The notes: generated from the sequence alone by a model not told the origin. A DNA stretch of 64,000 nucleotides from Pseudokineococcus lusitanus (GCF_003751265.1 NZ_RJKN01000001.1:310001-374000); one strand, 5' to 3'. Counted from the stretch's first letter, positions 25,554-35,884 are shown. Numbers and translations: made by a program.

Positions 25554-28481
25554 TCACCGTCCCGTCAGCTGCCAGGCGTCGTCGCCGTCGTCGTCGTCGT
25601 CCCAGCCGCCCGAGCCGGCACCGTCGTGGCCGTCGTCGTAGCTGCGCGGGGGCGGCGGGAGCCCGCCGTCCCAGTCGTCCTCGCCGGGGGCGCCGTAGCG
25701 ACCGCCCGCCGGTGCGGCGGCCGGCCGGCGCACCGGCTCGACCTCCACCGCCTGCTCGTAGGGCGCGTCGCCGCCCGACGGCGACGGGTCGCCGCGCAGG
25801 GCCGCGAGCGTGCCGGGCATGTCGTCCGGGCGCACGAGGACGTCCCGTGCCTTGGAGCCCTCGCTCGGGCCGACGACCCCGCGCGACTCCATGAGGTCCA
25901 TGAGCCGCCCCGCCTTGGCGAAGCCCACGCGCAGCTTGCGCTGGAGCATCGACGTCGAGCCGAACTGGGTCGTGACGACGAGCTCCACGGCCTGCAGGAG
26001 CAGGTCGAGGTCGTCGCCGATCTCCTCGTCCACCTGCCGCTCCGGCGCCGTGACGACGACGTCGTCGCGGTACACGGGGGCCAGCTGCTCCTTGACGTGC
26101 GCGACGACCGCGCCGATCTCGGCCTCGGTGACCCACGCCCCCTGGACGCGCATGGTCTTCGAGCTGCCCATGGGCAGGAACAGCGCGTCGCCCTGGCCGA
26201 TGAGCTTCTCGGCGCCGGGCTGGTCGAGGACGACGCGGGAGTCGGCGAGCGAGCTCGTGGCGAAGGCCAGCCGCGACGGCACGTTGGCCTTGATGATGCC
26301 GGTGACGACGTCGACGCTCGGGCGCTGCGTCGCGAGCACGAGGTGGATGCCCGCCGCGCGCGCCAGCTGCGTGATGCGCTGGATCGAGGCCTCGACGTCG
26401 CGGGGGGCCACCATCATGAGGTCGGCCAGCTCGTCGACGACGACGAGCAGGTAGGGGTACGGCTGCAGCACCCGCTCGACGCCGGGCTTCGCCTGCACCC
26501 GGCCCGCGCGGACGGCCGCGTTGAAGTCGTCGACGTGCTTGAAGCCGTAGGTCGCGAGGTCGTCGTAGCGCGCGTCCATCTCCCGCACGACCCACTCGAG
26601 GGCCTCGGCGGCCTTCTTCGGGTTCGTGATGATCGGGGTGATGAGGTGCGGGATCCCCTCGTAGGCCGTCAGCTCGACGCGCTTGGGGTCGACGAGCACG
26701 AGGCGGACCTCGTCCGGCGTCGCCCGCATGAGCACCGAGGTGATCATGGCGTTGACGAAGCCCGACTTGCCGGCGCCCGTGGCGCCCGCGACGAGCAGGT
26801 GCGGCGTCTTGGCGAGGTTGGCGACGACGTAGCCGCCCTCGACGTCCTTGCCGACGCCCATGACGAGGGGGTGCGTCTGGTGCCGGGCCGCCTGGCTGCG
26901 CAGGACGTCGCCGAGGGAGACCGTCTCGCGGTCCGCGTTGGGGATCTCGATGCCGATGGCCGACCGGCCCGGGATGGGCGAGAGGATCCGCACGTCCGCG
27001 CTGGCGACGGCGTAGGCGATGTTCTTGCTGAGCGCCGTGACGCGCTCGACCTTGACGCCCGTGCCGAGCTCGACCTCGTAGCGCGTGACCGTCGGGCCGC
27101 GGCTGAAGCCGGTGACGGCCGCGTCGATGTCGAAGGACTCGAGCACGCCGGTGAGCGCCTCGACGACGCGGTCGTTGGCGGCGCTGCGGGCCTTGTGCGG
27201 CGTCCCCGGCGTGAGCAGGTCCGACGCCGGGAGGCTGTACGTGACGTCCCCGCCGAGGAGCAGCTGCTCGACGCGCTGCGGCAGCTGGGTGACGGGCGGC
27301 GCCTCGAGGTCCTCGGCCGGCTCCGCGGGCGCGGCCTGCGCCGGCACCCGGGCGGTGGCCGGGGCGGGGGCGCGGCGTCGGCCGGGGCGCGGGGCGGGCG
27401 GCGCGCCGTCGACGGGGTCGGCGGGGTCGTCCTCGTCGGCGCCCGCGTCGCCGCCGGCCGCGCGCGACCAGCCGACGGGCTCGGCCTCGGCCGGCGTCTC
27501 CGCGGCCGCGGCCTCGCCCCGGGCCCGGCGGCGCAGCCGCTCGGCGGCGCGGCGGGCGCGGCTGTGGCCGTCCTCGTCCCCCGGGTCCCCCTCGCCCGCG
27601 ACGCCGGTCGGCTCCTCAGCGGGCACCGCGGCGTCGGCGTCCTTCCGGGAGCGGCCGCGCCGGCGGGCAGGGGCGGGCGCCTCGTCGACGTCCTCGTCGG
27701 CCGGACGGCGGGAGCCGCGCGAGCGCGTGGTGCCCGGCTCGGGCAGCTCGTCGGAGGGGCCGTAGCCGGCGTCGGCGCGGTGCTCGCGGCGCAGGAGGCG
27801 GTCCCGCAGCGCGGCGAGGCGCTCGGGGACGGCGTGGACGGGGGTCCCCGTGACGACGAGCAGCCCGAAGAGGCCGAGCAGGAGGAGGACGACGACCGCG
27901 ACGGCGGGCGCCGTCCCGCGGGCGAGGGGCGCCGCGGCCACGAAGCCGAGGACCCCGCCGCCGGAGCGGAGCACGGGGGCGGTCGCGGCGGCGTCCGCCC
28001 CGACCGTGCCGAGGTGCACGAGGCCGCAGGCGGAGAGCAGGAGCGCGACGACGCCGACCCAGGAGCGGTCCCTGCCGGCGGGCCGGTCGGGGTGGCGCAT
28101 GAGCCGCACCGACGCGGCGAGGAGCGCCAGCGGCACGACGAGGGCGACGAGGCCGACCGTGCCGGCGACGACGTCGTGGACGGCGACGCCGATGGTGCCG
28201 GTGACGCCCCACCACTCGCGGGCCGCGACGAGGACGCCGAGGCCGAGCAGCGCGAAGGCGAGCCCGTCGCGGCGGTGCGCCGGGTCGAGGTCGCGGGCCC
28301 CGGCCCCGACGCGCCGCACCCCGCCGCCGACGACGCGGGCGGCACCGCCCCAGACGGCCCGCAGGCCGCGGAGGAGGACCGAGCCGGCCGGCGGGGGGAC
28401 GGGACGCGAGCCGCCCCGGCCGCCGCCGCCGGAGCGCGCGGGACCCGGGCGCCGGGCCGTGGTGGAGCCGCGCGTCGCCAT
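25554..28481 (-). CDS. ftsK: DNA translocase FtsK
   Basis: FtsK pumps chromosomal DNA through the division septum and helps resolve dimers. The 975-residue protein has four N-terminal membrane helices between about residues 70 and 230, an Arg/Glu/Pro-rich linker to about 415, the alpha domain, and the RecA-like motor with Walker A GATGAGKS (Lys572), Walker [13 protein letters not shown] and the [17 protein letters not shown] segment. The C-terminal gamma domain (winged helix recognising KOPS-like sequences) is visible as [18 protein letters not shown] and [20 protein letters not shown]. An Asp-rich tail ends the protein. ATG 28481 lies 6 nt after TACGGT. Confidence 0.97.
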   Translation of the reverse strand: MATRGSTTARRPGPARSGGGGRGGSRPVPPPAGSVLLRGLRAVWGGAARVVGGGVRRVGAGARDLDPAHRRDGLAFALLGLGVLVAAREWWGVTGTIGVAVHDVVAGTVGLVALVVPLALLAASVRLMRHPDRPAGRDRSWVGVVALLLSACGLVHLGTVGADAAATAPVLRSGGGVLGFVAAAPLARGTAPAVAVVVLLLLGLFGLLVVTGTPVHAVPERLAALRDRLLRREHRADAGYGPSDELPEPGTTRSRGSRRPADEDVDEAPAPARRRGRSRKDADAAVPAEEPTGVAGEGDPGDEDGHSRARRAAERLRRRARGEAAAAETPAEAEPVGWSRAAGGDAGADEDDPADPVDGAPPAPRPGRRRAPAPATARVPAQAAPAEPAEDLEAPPVTQLPQRVEQLLLGGDVTYSLPASDLLTPGTPHKARSAANDRVVEALTGVLESFDIDAAVTGFSRGPTVTRYEVELGTGVKVERVTALSKNIAYAVASADVRILSPIPGRSAIGIEIPNADRETVSLGDVLRSQAARHQTHPLVMGVGKDVEGGYVVANLAKTPHLLVAGATGAGKSGFVNAMITSVLMRATPDEVRLVLVDPKRVELTAYEGIPHLITPIITNPKKAAEALEWVVREMDARYDDLATYGFKHVDDFNAAVRAGRVQAKPGVERVLQPYPYLLVVVDELADLMMVAPRDVEASIQRITQLARAAGIHLVLATQRPSVDVVTGIIKANVPSRLAFATSSLADSRVVLDQPGAEKLIGQGDALFLPMGSSKTMRVQGAWVTEAEIGAVVAHVKEQLAPVYRDDVVVTAPERQVDEEIGDDLDLLLQAVELVVTTQFGSTSMLQRKLRVGFAKAGRLMDLMESRGVVGPSEGSKARDVLVRPDDMPGTLAALRGDPSPSGGDAPYEQAVEVEPVRRPAAAPAGGRYGAPGEDDWDGGLPPPPRSYDDGHDGAGSGGWDDDDDGDDAWQLTGR

Positions 28482-28487
28482 GGCGGC

Positions 28488-28493
28488 ACCGTA
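28488..28493 (-). promoter_or_regulatory. -10 element of ftsK
   Basis: TACGGT on the minus strand ends 6 nt before the ATG. Confidence 0.45.
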
Positions 28494-28540
28494 TCGCCGC
28501 CCCGGCCCGCCCCGGCCGAGCCGGGGCGGCGCGGCGGGCG

Positions 28541-30226
28541 TCAGGCGCTGACGACGACCGGGACGATCATCGGCCGGCGGCGGAGGCGGCCCGAGGCGAA
28601 GCGGCCGACGACGCGGCGCACGACCTGCTGGAGCTGGTGGGTGTCCGTCGTGCCGTTGGCCGCGGCCTGCTCGAGCGCCGCGACCACCTGGCCGCGCACC
28701 TGGGCGAAGACGGCGGAGTCCTCGGCCACGCCGCGGGCGTGGATCTCCGGGCCCGCCACGACGGCGCCGGAGGAGGCGTCGACGGCGACGAAGACGGAGA
28801 TGAAGCCCTCGTCGCCGAGGATGCGGCGGTCCTTGAGGTCGGCGTCGGTGATGGCGCCGACCGAGGAGCCGTCGACGTACACGTAGCCGCACGGCACCGC
28901 GCCCGCGATCCGGGCGACGCCGTCGCGCAGGTCGACAGCGACGCCGTCCTCGGCGATGACGACGCGCTCGCGCGGGATGCCGGTGGCCACCGCGAGGTCG
29001 GCGTTCGCGTGCAGGTGGCGGTGCTCGCCGTGCACCGGCATGACGTTCTTCGGGCGCACGATGTTGTAGCAGTAGAGGAGCTCGCCGGCGCTGGCGTGGC
29101 CCGAGACGTGGACGCGGGCGTTGCCCGAGTGGACGACCTTGGCGCCGAGCCGCGTGAGCCCGTTGATGACGCGGAAGACCGCGTTCTCGTTGCCGGGGAT
29201 GAGCGAGGAGGCGAGCACGACGGTGTCGCCGCGGCCGATCCGGACCCGGTGGTCGTTGTTGGCCATGCGGGACAGCGCGGCCATGGGCTCGCCCTGGCTG
29301 CCGGTGCACATGAGGACGACCCGGTGCTGCGGCAGGTCGTCGACCTGCTTGGCGTCGACGAGGACGCCGTCCGGCACGGTCAGGTAGCCGAGGTCGGCGG
29401 CGATCCCCATGTTGCGGACCATGGAGCGGCCGACGAGCGCCACGCGGCGCCCGGAGCGGGCGGCGGCGTCGAGCACCATCTGCACGCGGTGCACGTGGGA
29501 GGCGAAGGACGCGACGATGATCCGGCGGTCGGCGGTCCGGAAGACCCGGTCCAGCGACGGCTCGATCTCCCGCTCGGACATCGTGAAGCCGGGGACCTCG
29601 GCGTTCGTGGAGTCCACGCAGAAGAGGTCGACGCCCTCCTCGCCGAGCCGGGCGAAGGCCCGCAGGTCGGTGATGCGGCCGTCGAGCGGCAGCTGGTCCA
29701 TCTTGAAGTCGCCGGTCAGCAGCACCGAGCCGGCCGCCGTGCGGACCATGACGGCGAGCGCGTCGGGGATGGAGTGGTTGACGGCCACGAACTCGGCGGA
29801 GAAGGGGCCGAGGTCCTCGACCTGGCCCTCCCGGACCGTGAGCGAGTACGGCCGGATCCGGTGCTCCTTGAGCTTCGCCTCGACGAGGGCGAGCGTCAGG
29901 GTGGAGCCGACGAGGGGGATGTCGGGCCGCAGGCGCAGCAGGTAGGGCACCGCGCCGATGTGGTCCTCGTGGCCGTGGGTGAGGACGACGGCGACGACGT
30001 CGTCCAGCCGGTCGGCGATGGAGGAGAAGTCCGGGAGGATGAGGTCGACGCCCGGCTGGTGGTCCTCGGGGAAGAGGACGCCGCAGTCGACGACGAGCAG
30101 CTTGCCGGCCGTCTCGAGGACGGTCATGTTGCGCCCGACCTCGCCGAGGCCGCCGAGCGGGGTCACGCGCAGCGTGCCCTCCGCCAGCTCGGGGGGCGGT
30201 CCCAGCTCGGGGTGGGGGTGGCTCAC
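28541..30226 (-). CDS. rnj: Ribonuclease J
   Basis: RNase J is a metallo-beta-lactamase endo- and 5'-3' exoribonuclease of mRNA decay and rRNA processing. The 561-residue protein has the zinc motif [11 protein letters not shown] (His84, His86, Asp88, His89), [10 protein letters not shown] after GDF, the beta-CASP domain with FASHVHRVQ, and the phosphate-binding HVSGHAS and [10 protein letters not shown] motifs. The C-terminal domain is normal length. GTG 30226 overlaps the dapA stop in GTGA, so translation is coupled to dapA, as in many actinobacteria. It lies 59 nt upstream of ftsK on the same strand. Confidence 0.96.
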   Translation of the reverse strand: MSHPHPELGPPPELAEGTLRVTPLGGLGEVGRNMTVLETAGKLLVVDCGVLFPEDHQPGVDLILPDFSSIADRLDDVVAVVLTHGHEDHIGAVPYLLRLRPDIPLVGSTLTLALVEAKLKEHRIRPYSLTVREGQVEDLGPFSAEFVAVNHSIPDALAVMVRTAAGSVLLTGDFKMDQLPLDGRITDLRAFARLGEEGVDLFCVDSTNAEVPGFTMSEREIEPSLDRVFRTADRRIIVASFASHVHRVQMVLDAAARSGRRVALVGRSMVRNMGIAADLGYLTVPDGVLVDAKQVDDLPQHRVVLMCTGSQGEPMAALSRMANNDHRVRIGRGDTVVLASSLIPGNENAVFRVINGLTRLGAKVVHSGNARVHVSGHASAGELLYCYNIVRPKNVMPVHGEHRHLHANADLAVATGIPRERVVIAEDGVAVDLRDGVARIAGAVPCGYVYVDGSSVGAITDADLKDRRILGDEGFISVFVAVDASSGAVVAGPEIHARGVAEDSAVFAQVRGQVVAALEQAAANGTTDTHQLQQVVRRVVGRFASGRLRRRPMIVPVVVSA

Positions 30227-31155
30227 AGGAGACCTGCTTCCGTCAGGGCAGCGCGCAGCAGCTCGTGCTCGTCGTCGTCGAGCGCGACGAGGGGCAGCCG
30301 CACGGTGCGGTGGGAGGTGGCACCGAGCAGCTGCGCGACGGCCGAGGCCGAGGCGGCGCCCTGGGTGCGGTTCATGATGGCGTCGACGACCGGCAGCAGC
30401 CGGGTGTGGACGGCCCTCGCCGTGGGCAGGTCGCCCGCGTCGACGGCGTCGACCATGGTCCGGTAGGCGCCCGCGGCGGCGTGGCCGACGACGCTGACGA
30501 CGCCGGCCGCGCCGGCGGCGAGGTGGGCCAGGTTGAGCGCGTCCTCGCCGGAGTACCAGGCCAGGTCCGTCGTGGCCATGACCTGCGAGGCGGCGAAGAG
30601 GTCGTTGCGGCTGTCCTTCACCGCGACGACCCGGGGGTGCTCGGCGAGCGCCCGCAGCGTGTCCACGCCGACGGGGACGCCGGTGCGCCCGGGGATGTCG
30701 TAGACCATGACCGGGAGGTCGGTCGAGCCGGCGACGGCGCGGAAGTGCGCCAGCAGCCCCGCCTGGGGCGGCTTCGAGTAGTAGGGCGTCACGACGAGCA
30801 GGCCGTGGGCGCCCGAGTCCTGCGCGGCGCGGGCGGCCTCGACGCTGGCGGCGGTGTCGTTGGACCCGGCGCCGGACAGGACGTGGGCCCGCTCCCCCAC
30901 CGCCTCGAGCACGGCGCGCAGCAGGACGTCCTTCTCCCGGGGCGTCGTGGTGGGCGACTCGCCCGTCGTCCCGTGGAGGACCAGGCCGTCGCAGCCGGCG
31001 TCGACGAGGTGCTCGGCGAGGCGGACACCGCCGTCCACGTCGAGCGAGCCGTCGGCGGTCATCGGCGTCGCCATGGCCACGAGGACCGACCCGAAGGGGC
31101 GGGGCACGGTCGGACCCGGCCTCTCCGGCGAGGACGGGGTCGTCGTCTGCGGCAC
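30223..31155 (-). CDS. dapA: 4-hydroxy-tetrahydrodipicolinate synthase
   Basis: DapA condenses pyruvate with aspartate semialdehyde, the first committed step to diaminopimelate and lysine. The 310-residue TIM-barrel protein has GTTGESPTT (catalytic Thr in the hydroxyl relay), [12 protein letters not shown] with the relay Tyr (residues 125-126), and the Schiff-base Lys180 in VAVKDS. IPGRTGV follows the pyruvate-binding strand. GTG 31155 follows TAGCGT by 6 nt; that hexamer begins with the stop codon of the upstream plsC-like gene, so dapA probably has its own promoter. Confidence 0.96.
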   Translation of the reverse strand: MPQTTTPSSPERPGPTVPRPFGSVLVAMATPMTADGSLDVDGGVRLAEHLVDAGCDGLVLHGTTGESPTTTPREKDVLLRAVLEAVGERAHVLSGAGSNDTAASVEAARAAQDSGAHGLLVVTPYYSKPPQAGLLAHFRAVAGSTDLPVMVYDIPGRTGVPVGVDTLRALAEHPRVVAVKDSRNDLFAASQVMATTDLAWYSGEDALNLAHLAAGAAGVVSVVGHAAAGAYRTMVDAVDAGDLPTARAVHTRLLPVVDAIMNRTQGAASASAVAQLLGATSHRTVRLPLVALDDDEHELLRAALTEAGLL

Positions 31156-31161
31156 GGGGGC

Positions 31162-31167
31162 ACGCTA
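31162..31167 (-). promoter_or_regulatory. -10 element of dapA overlapping the plsC stop codon
   Basis: TAGCGT on the minus strand ends 6 nt before the dapA GTG; its TAG (31165-31167) is the stop codon of the acyltransferase gene. Confidence 0.5.
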
Positions 31168-32028
31168 CCGACCCCGGCGCCGCCTCCCGCGCACCGCCGC
31201 ACGGCCGCCGCGCGTGCCGCCGGGGCGCGCCGGGCCGGTCGCGCCGCCCCCCGGGCCGTCGACGGGGCGGGCCGGCCCGTCCGGCGCCAGGCCGCCCGGG
31301 ACGCCGGACGGCGGCAGGGGCGGCGGGCCCTCGGCGCCCTGCTCGCGGTGCCGGGCGATGACGTCCTTGGTGACGGTCGCGTACACGTCGACGTACTCCT
31401 GGCCGGACAGCGCCACGAGCGCCCGCATGATGTCGTCGGTCGCCGCCCGCAGGACGAAGCGGTCGTCGGCGCGGCCGGCGTAGCGGGACAGGTCCACGGG
31501 CGGCCCCACCCGGACGCCCACGCGGCTGAGGTTCGGCACGACCCGGCCGACCGGCTGGACGACGTCCGTGCCGACCATGGCGACGGGCACGACCGGGACG
31601 CCGCTCTCGAGCGCCAGGCGCGCCGCCCCCGTGCGGCCCCGGTGGAGGCGGCCGTCGGGGCTGCGCGTGCCCTCGGGGTAGATGCCGAGCAGCTCGCCGC
31701 GCCGCAGGACGGCGAGCCCGGTCCGGAGGGCCGCCAGCCCGGCCGTGCCGCCGGAGCGGTCCACGGGCAGCTGCCCCACGCCGCGGAAGAAGCCGGCCGT
31801 GAGCCGGCCGCGGACGCCGCGGCCGGTGAAGTAGTCGTCCTTCGCGAGGAAGGTGACCCGGCGGTCGAGGACGAGCGGCAGGAAGATCGAGTCGCTGAAG
31901 GACAGGTGGTTGCTCACGAGGAGCGCGCCGCCGTGGTCCGGGACGTGCTCGGCGCCCTCGACCCACGGCCGGTACGTCGTGAGGAGCAACGGCCCGAGGA
32001 CGAGCCGCTTGAGCAGCCAGTAGAGCAA
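31165..32028 (-). CDS. PlsC-like 1-acyl-sn-glycerol-3-phosphate acyltransferase
   Basis: The enzyme acylates lysophosphatidate to phosphatidate at the membrane, or a related lipid. The 287-residue product has the acyltransferase box NHLSFSD (His41, Asp46), a second box around FFRGVGQLPVDR, YPEGTRSPDG (Glu119-Arg122), and VPVVPVAMVG. A hydrophobic N-terminus (LLKRLVLGPLLL) can associate with the membrane. A Gly/Pro/Arg-rich tail of about 55 residues follows the catalytic domain. The start appears to be TTG at 32028, preceded by GAGGGG about 7 nt upstream; no ATG or GTG fits the conserved N-terminus. TACGCT on the minus strand at 32113-32118 is a candidate -10. Confidence 0.9.
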   Translation of the reverse strand: MLYWLLKRLVLGPLLLTTYRPWVEGAEHVPDHGGALLVSNHLSFSDSIFLPLVLDRRVTFLAKDDYFTGRGVRGRLTAGFFRGVGQLPVDRSGGTAGLAALRTGLAVLRRGELLGIYPEGTRSPDGRLHRGRTGAARLALESGVPVVPVAMVGTDVVQPVGRVVPNLSRVGVRVGPPVDLSRYAGRADDRFVLRAATDDIMRALVALSGQEYVDVYATVTKDVIARHREQGAEGPPPLPPSGVPGGLAPDGPARPVDGPGGGATGPARPGGTRGGRAAVRGRRRRGR

Positions 32029-32112
32029 CCGACGACCCCTCCCGGTCTCCCGCTGCCGCCGGCCCCTGCGCTGGAGCCGGCCCGCGGCCGGTGCGGCGGC
32101 GGGCGGGTGTCG

Positions 32113-32118
32113 AGCGTA
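32113..32118 (-). promoter_or_regulatory. Candidate -10 of the plsC-like gene
   Basis: TACGCT on the minus strand; predicted leader about 78 nt, containing the Shine-Dalgarno GAGGGG before the TTG start. Confidence 0.35.
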
Positions 32119-32140
32119 GGGCCACCCCGGGGGCGCCCCC

Positions 32141-32192
32141 TCCCCGGCGCCCGTCCCCGGCGCCCGTCCCCGGCGCCCATCCCCGGCGCCCG
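32141..32192. repeat. Four tandem copies of a 13-bp repeat
   Basis: TCCCCGGCGCCCG is repeated head to tail at 32141, 32154, 32167 and 32180 (the third copy ends in A). It lies in the divergent region between the plsC-like and hydrolase genes, upstream of both promoters. Confidence 0.85.
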
Positions 32193-32294
32193 TCCGGGGC
32201 GGTCGTCCGGGTCCGCCCGTCCGCCTCCCGGGTGGCGGCCTCGCCCGTCCGGGCGCGGCCGCTCCCGACGGGCACGCGGCGGGGGCGTCCGTGC

Positions 32295-32300
32295 GACGAT
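32295..32300 (+). promoter_or_regulatory. -10 element of the alpha/beta hydrolase gene
   Basis: GACGAT ends 6 nt before the GTG at 32307. Confidence 0.4.
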
Positions 32301-32306
32301 CGGCCC

Positions 32307-33170
32307 GTGCCCCAGCGCCACCCCCGGACCGGACGACGCGCGGGCCGTCCCCCCGCGCGCACCCCCCTCGTCGTGCGCGGCGCCGAGGCCTGGTCGGCCG
32401 ACCCCCCGGCGGGCCCGGGCGACGGGCCCCGCGTCGGCGTCCTCGTCCTCCACGGCTTCACCGGGAGCCCCGCCTCCGTCCTCCCGTGGGCCCACGCCCT
32501 CGCGGACGCCGGGCTCGCCGTGGCCGTCCCCCGGCTCCCGGGGCACGGCACCGACGTCCGTGACCTCGACCGCACGACGTGGCGCGACTGGTACTCCCTC
32601 GCCCGCGCCGACCTCCAGCAGCTGCGCGACCGGTGCGACGTGACCCTCGTCGCCGGCCTGTCGATGGGAGGCGCCCTCGCCCTCCGGCTCGCCGTCCACG
32701 AGCGCGACCTCGTCGACGGCGTCGCGGTGGTCAACCCCGCCGTCCTCCTCGGGGACCCCCGCCTCGTGGCGCTCCCCGTGCTGCGGCTGCTGCGGCGCAC
32801 GGTGCCGGGCGTCGCCGACGACATCGCCATGCCGGGACGCACCGAGCTGGGCTACGACGCCGTCCCCCTGCGGGCGCTGACGTCCTTCCTCGGCCTCATG
32901 GCCGAGGTGCGGCGCGACCTGCCCCTCGTGACGCAGCCGACGCTCGTGGCCTCCTCGCCGCAGGACCACCTCATCCCGCCGGAGAGCTCACGCGTCGTCC
33001 GAGCCGGCCTCGGCTCGGCCGACGTCCGCGACGTCCGCCTCGAGCGCAGCTACCACGTGGCGACGCTCGACCACGACTTCCCCCTCGTCGTCGAGGAGAC
33101 CCTGCGCCTCGTCCACGACGTCGTCGACGGCCGGACCGCGACGACGCCCGTGGCGGGGGTGCCCGCATGA
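32307..33170 (+). CDS. Alpha/beta hydrolase, monoacylglycerol lipase/carboxylesterase-like
   Basis: The 287-residue protein is a serine hydrolase of the EstA/thermostable monoacylglycerol lipase type. It has the oxyanion motif LVLHGFTGSP, the nucleophile elbow GLSMGG (Ser119), the acid in SSPQDHLIPP and the catalytic His in SYHVATLDHD near the C-terminus. No signal peptide is seen. GTG 32307 lies 6 nt after GACGAT. The stop overlaps the start of a membrane protein gene (ATGA), so the two are coupled. The substrate is probably a short glycerolipid or ester, a family inference. Confidence 0.88.
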   Translation: MPQRHPRTGRRAGRPPARTPLVVRGAEAWSADPPAGPGDGPRVGVLVLHGFTGSPASVLPWAHALADAGLAVAVPRLPGHGTDVRDLDRTTWRDWYSLARADLQQLRDRCDVTLVAGLSMGGALALRLAVHERDLVDGVAVVNPAVLLGDPRLVALPVLRLLRRTVPGVADDIAMPGRTELGYDAVPLRALTSFLGLMAEVRRDLPLVTQPTLVASSPQDHLIPPESSRVVRAGLGSADVRDVRLERSYHVATLDHDFPLVVEETLRLVHDVVDGRTATTPVAGVPA

Positions 33171-33922
33171 CCACCGCCGACGAGCCGCGCCCGGAGGACG
33201 AGGACCGTCCCGCCGGAGGCACGGACGACGCCGCCAACGCCGCCGACGCCGCCGACGCCGCCGACGCCGACTCTCGACCTCAGGTCGAGGGTGACGTCGA
33301 GGGTCGTGGCGGTCCGTCGCGCCGGTCGGACGTCGACGTCGAGGCGGCCTGGGCCGACATCGTCGCCCGCTGGGGCGACGTCCCCGACGCCGCCGCCGAG
33401 GTGCGACGCCCCCCGCGCCCGTCGGGCCGCGACGGCGGCGCGCCCGGGCGGCGGGTCGTGCGCGAGCCGGGCACCCCGGCCCCTGGGGCCGGGCCGGGCA
33501 CGCCCGGCCTCCCCGGCCCGCAGGACGTCCCGCCCGGTCCGCCGCCCGCCCCGGGCGCACGGGGCGACGGGCCGGCCCAGCCGGTCCGGCCGTCCCCCGG
33601 CGCCGACGACGACGTCGTCGGCTGGGAGGACCGTCCGGCCGGCCCCACGCCCGACGAGCGACCGCCGGTCGTGCCCGAGGACGAGGGGCACTACGAGCCC
33701 CCGCCGCTGGCCCCGGCGCCCCCGACGGACCGCGTCACCCGTCTCGCCTGGGTCGGTGCCCTCGCGGGGCCGGCGCTGCTGCTCCTGTGCGCGCTCGTGT
33801 GGCGGGACGCCCCGACGCTCGTCGTGCTCGCCGCCGTGGCGGCCTTCGTCGCGGGCTTCGCCGTCCTCGTCTCGCGGCTGCCGCGCTCGCGGGACGACGA
33901 CGACGACGGCGCGGTGGTCTGA
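33167..33922 (+). CDS. Hypothetical protein with acidic/proline-rich N-terminus and two C-terminal membrane helices
   Basis: No family is recognised. The 251-residue protein begins with an acidic Ala/Asp region containing an ANAADAADAADAD repeat, then a short helical segment VDVEAAWADIVARWGDVP (residues 54-71) that looks like the only ordered soluble part, a long Pro/Gly-rich linker, and two membrane helices (about 195-211 and 216-234) before a DDDDDG tail. ATG 33167 overlaps the hydrolase stop, so it is probably translated together with it. Similar coiled or disordered proteins with a C-terminal helical hairpin sit after lipase-like genes in other actinobacteria; no role is known. Confidence 0.75.
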   Translation: MTTADEPRPEDEDRPAGGTDDAANAADAADAADADSRPQVEGDVEGRGGPSRRSDVDVEAAWADIVARWGDVPDAAAEVRRPPRPSGRDGGAPGRRVVREPGTPAPGAGPGTPGLPGPQDVPPGPPPAPGARGDGPAQPVRPSPGADDDVVGWEDRPAGPTPDERPPVVPEDEGHYEPPPLAPAPPTDRVTRLAWVGALAGPALLLLCALVWRDAPTLVVLAAVAAFVAGFAVLVSRLPRSRDDDDDGAVV

Positions 33923-33947
33923 CCCGCCCGGCCCGGCGCCCGGGGCG

Positions 33948-34679
33948 TCAGGCGCGGACCGGGTCCCCGACGGCCAGGTCGGCGACCACCGGTCGGTGGT
34001 CGCTGGCGCCGTCCACCGCGGGCACCGTCGTCGCGAGGACGCGCGCGCCGCGGACGAGGAGGGCGTCGATCCGCTGCCGCGGACGCGCCGCGGGGTAGGT
34101 CGCGCCGTCGCCGTCGCGGCCGGCCACGGCCCAGCAGTCCTCGGCGTCCGGCAGCAGCGTCGACCACGAGGGCCCGCCCGGGCGCTCGTTGAGGTCCACC
34201 CCGACGACGCGCGGGACGGCCCCGGGCGCCCGGCCGACGACGTCGTCCGGCAGCGGCTGCAGCCGCCGGACGTGGTCGGCCCGCTCGTCCTCGGAGAGGC
34301 CGAGGTGGGCGCTGGAGACGACGACGGGCGCGCCCCCGGGCGGGGCCACGAGCGCCGTCGCGCTCCCGCGGACGGGCATGCGCAGCCCGCGGACGGGCAG
34401 CTCCGTCGCCGCGGCCGCGAGGACGTCGAGCCGGGCGGCGACGAGGACGACGGCCCCCGCGGCGGGCCGGCCGGCGGCGCCGACGAGCATCCCGGCGCGG
34501 CGCGCGAGGTCGGCGGCGCGGGGCAGCGTGCGGGGCCCGCGGGGGCCCTCCTGCAGGAGGGCGACGTCGCACCCGGCGTCGCGCAGCACCCCGGCGACGG
34601 CGTCGGCGCCCGCGCGCAGCCCGTGGACGTTCCAGGTGAGGACACGCAGCGTCGTCCCCGGTGCCCGCCCGGCCGTCAT
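33948..34679 (-). CDS. Endonuclease/exonuclease/phosphatase (EEP) family protein
   Basis: The 243-residue protein has the EEP catalytic set: TWNVHG (Asn), LLQEG (metal-binding Glu), SSAHLGL (His), GVDLNERPGG (Asp and Asn), and SDHRPVV (Asp-His) near the end. EEP enzymes are Mg2+-dependent phosphodiesterases or phosphatases; the substrate could be nucleic acid, a phosphoinositide-like lipid or a sugar phosphate. There is no signal peptide. ATG 34679 overlaps the stop of the ROK gene upstream (ATGA), so it belongs to a coupled three-gene unit with two sugar kinases. Confidence 0.88.
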   Translation of the reverse strand: MTAGRAPGTTLRVLTWNVHGLRAGADAVAGVLRDAGCDVALLQEGPRGPRTLPRAADLARRAGMLVGAAGRPAAGAVVLVAARLDVLAAAATELPVRGLRMPVRGSATALVAPPGGAPVVVSSAHLGLSEDERADHVRRLQPLPDDVVGRAPGAVPRVVGVDLNERPGGPSWSTLLPDAEDCWAVAGRDGDGATYPAARPRQRIDALLVRGARVLATTVPAVDGASDHRPVVADLAVGDPVRA

Positions 34680-35884
34680 CCCCAGCCCCGCGAGAGGTCC
34701 GCCGCGCCGACGAGGCCGGCGTCCGGCCCGAGCCGCGCCAGGACGACCTCCGCCTCGGGCCGGTGCCCGCGGCCCGTGAGGGTGCGCCGCATCTCCTCGC
34801 GCGCCGGGCCGAGCAGCAGCTCGCCGGCCTCGCTGACGCCGCCGCCGATGACGAAGGTGCCCGGGTCGAGGGCGGCGGCCAGGTTGGCCAGCCCCGTCCC
34901 GAGCCAGCGCCCCGTGTCCTCCATGATCTCCACCGCCGCCGGGTCGCCGGCGCGGGCGGCGGCGGTCACGACCGGGCCGCGGACCGCCTCGGCGTCGCCG
35001 CCGGCCCCGGCGAGCAGGGCGTGGCCGAAGGGCGAGCCGCCCCGCGCCAGCTCCCGCCCGTCGCGGCCGAGGGAGTTGCCCGACGCGTACTGCTCCCAGC
35101 AGCCGCGGTTGCCGCACTCGCAGCGGTGCCCGCCGGGCACGAGCACCATGTGGCCGAACTCGCCGGCGATGCCGTACCGCCCCCGCTGCAGGCGCCCGTC
35201 GCGGACGACGGCGCCGCCGATGCCCGTGCCGAGGGTGATGACGACGAGGTGCGGCTCGCCGCGTCCCGCGCCAAAGCGGTACTCCGCCCAGGCCGCGGCG
35301 TTGGCGTCGTTCTCCACGAGCGTGCGACGGCCGACGCGCCGGCCGAGCCGCTCGCGCACGCGCAGCTCCACGGCCTCGCGGAGCGGCTCGTCCCGCCACG
35401 CGAGGTGCGGGGAGAAGAGGACCGTCGAGCGGGTGGCGTCGACGAAGCCCGCGGCGCCGATGCCGACCGACACGACGTCGTGGCGGGCCGACAGCTCCTC
35501 GACGAGGTCGGCGATGAGGTCCTCGACCGCCTGCGGGCTGCGGGTCGGCGTCTCCCGGCGGGCCCGGGCGACCACGCGGCCCTCGGCGTCGACGACGCCG
35601 GCCGCGACCTTCGTGCCGCCGATGTCGATGCCGATGGCGAGCCCGTCCCCGATCCACGCCCGCCGCGCCTGGCGGCGGAGCCGCTCCCCCGCCTGGTGCC
35701 GCCGCTGCCGGGCGACCTCGTCGACGCCGCCGGGGAGCAGGGTCGAGCGCTCGCGGGCGGCGCGGCGGCGCTGCGCCGGGGTGCCCTCGCCGTCGCGCGG
35801 CCGCCGGCGGGGCCGCGCGGGCGGCAGGCCGTCCCGGCCGGGCCGGTCCGGGAGGTCGTCCTGCGGGCCGGGCGGACGGCTCAC
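34676..35884 (-). CDS. ROK-family sugar kinase, glucokinase-like, with N-terminal extension
   Basis: The 402-residue protein has the ROK fold: phosphate-1 loop GIDIGGTKVAAGVV, VENDANAAAWAEY, ITLGTGIGGAVV, the EFGHMVLVPGGHRCECGNRGCWE segment with the zinc-binding cysteines and catalytic motif, and IGGGVSEAGELLL. About 80 extra N-terminal residues rich in Arg and Pro precede the kinase domain. They lack a recognisable helix-turn-helix, so this is a kinase rather than a NagC-type repressor, although a downstream start near the kinase domain cannot be excluded. GTG 35884 overlaps the stop of the second ROK gene in GTGA. Glucose is the likely substrate. Confidence 0.88.
   Translation of the reverse strand: MSRPPGPQDDLPDRPGRDGLPPARPRRRPRDGEGTPAQRRRAARERSTLLPGGVDEVARQRRHQAGERLRRQARRAWIGDGLAIGIDIGGTKVAAGVVDAEGRVVARARRETPTRSPQAVEDLIADLVEELSARHDVVSVGIGAAGFVDATRSTVLFSPHLAWRDEPLREAVELRVRERLGRRVGRRTLVENDANAAAWAEYRFGAGRGEPHLVVITLGTGIGGAVVRDGRLQRGRYGIAGEFGHMVLVPGGHRCECGNRGCWEQYASGNSLGRDGRELARGGSPFGHALLAGAGGDAEAVRGPVVTAAARAGDPAAVEIMEDTGRWLGTGLANLAAALDPGTFVIGGGVSEAGELLLGPAREEMRRTLTGRGHRPEAEVVLARLGPDAGLVGAADLSRGWG

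Noticed and set aside
34676-35884. The extended ROK protein as a NagC/XylR-type repressor.
   Set aside because: The N-terminal 80 residues are Arg/Pro-rich and contain no helix-turn-helix, while the kinase ATP and zinc motifs are complete.
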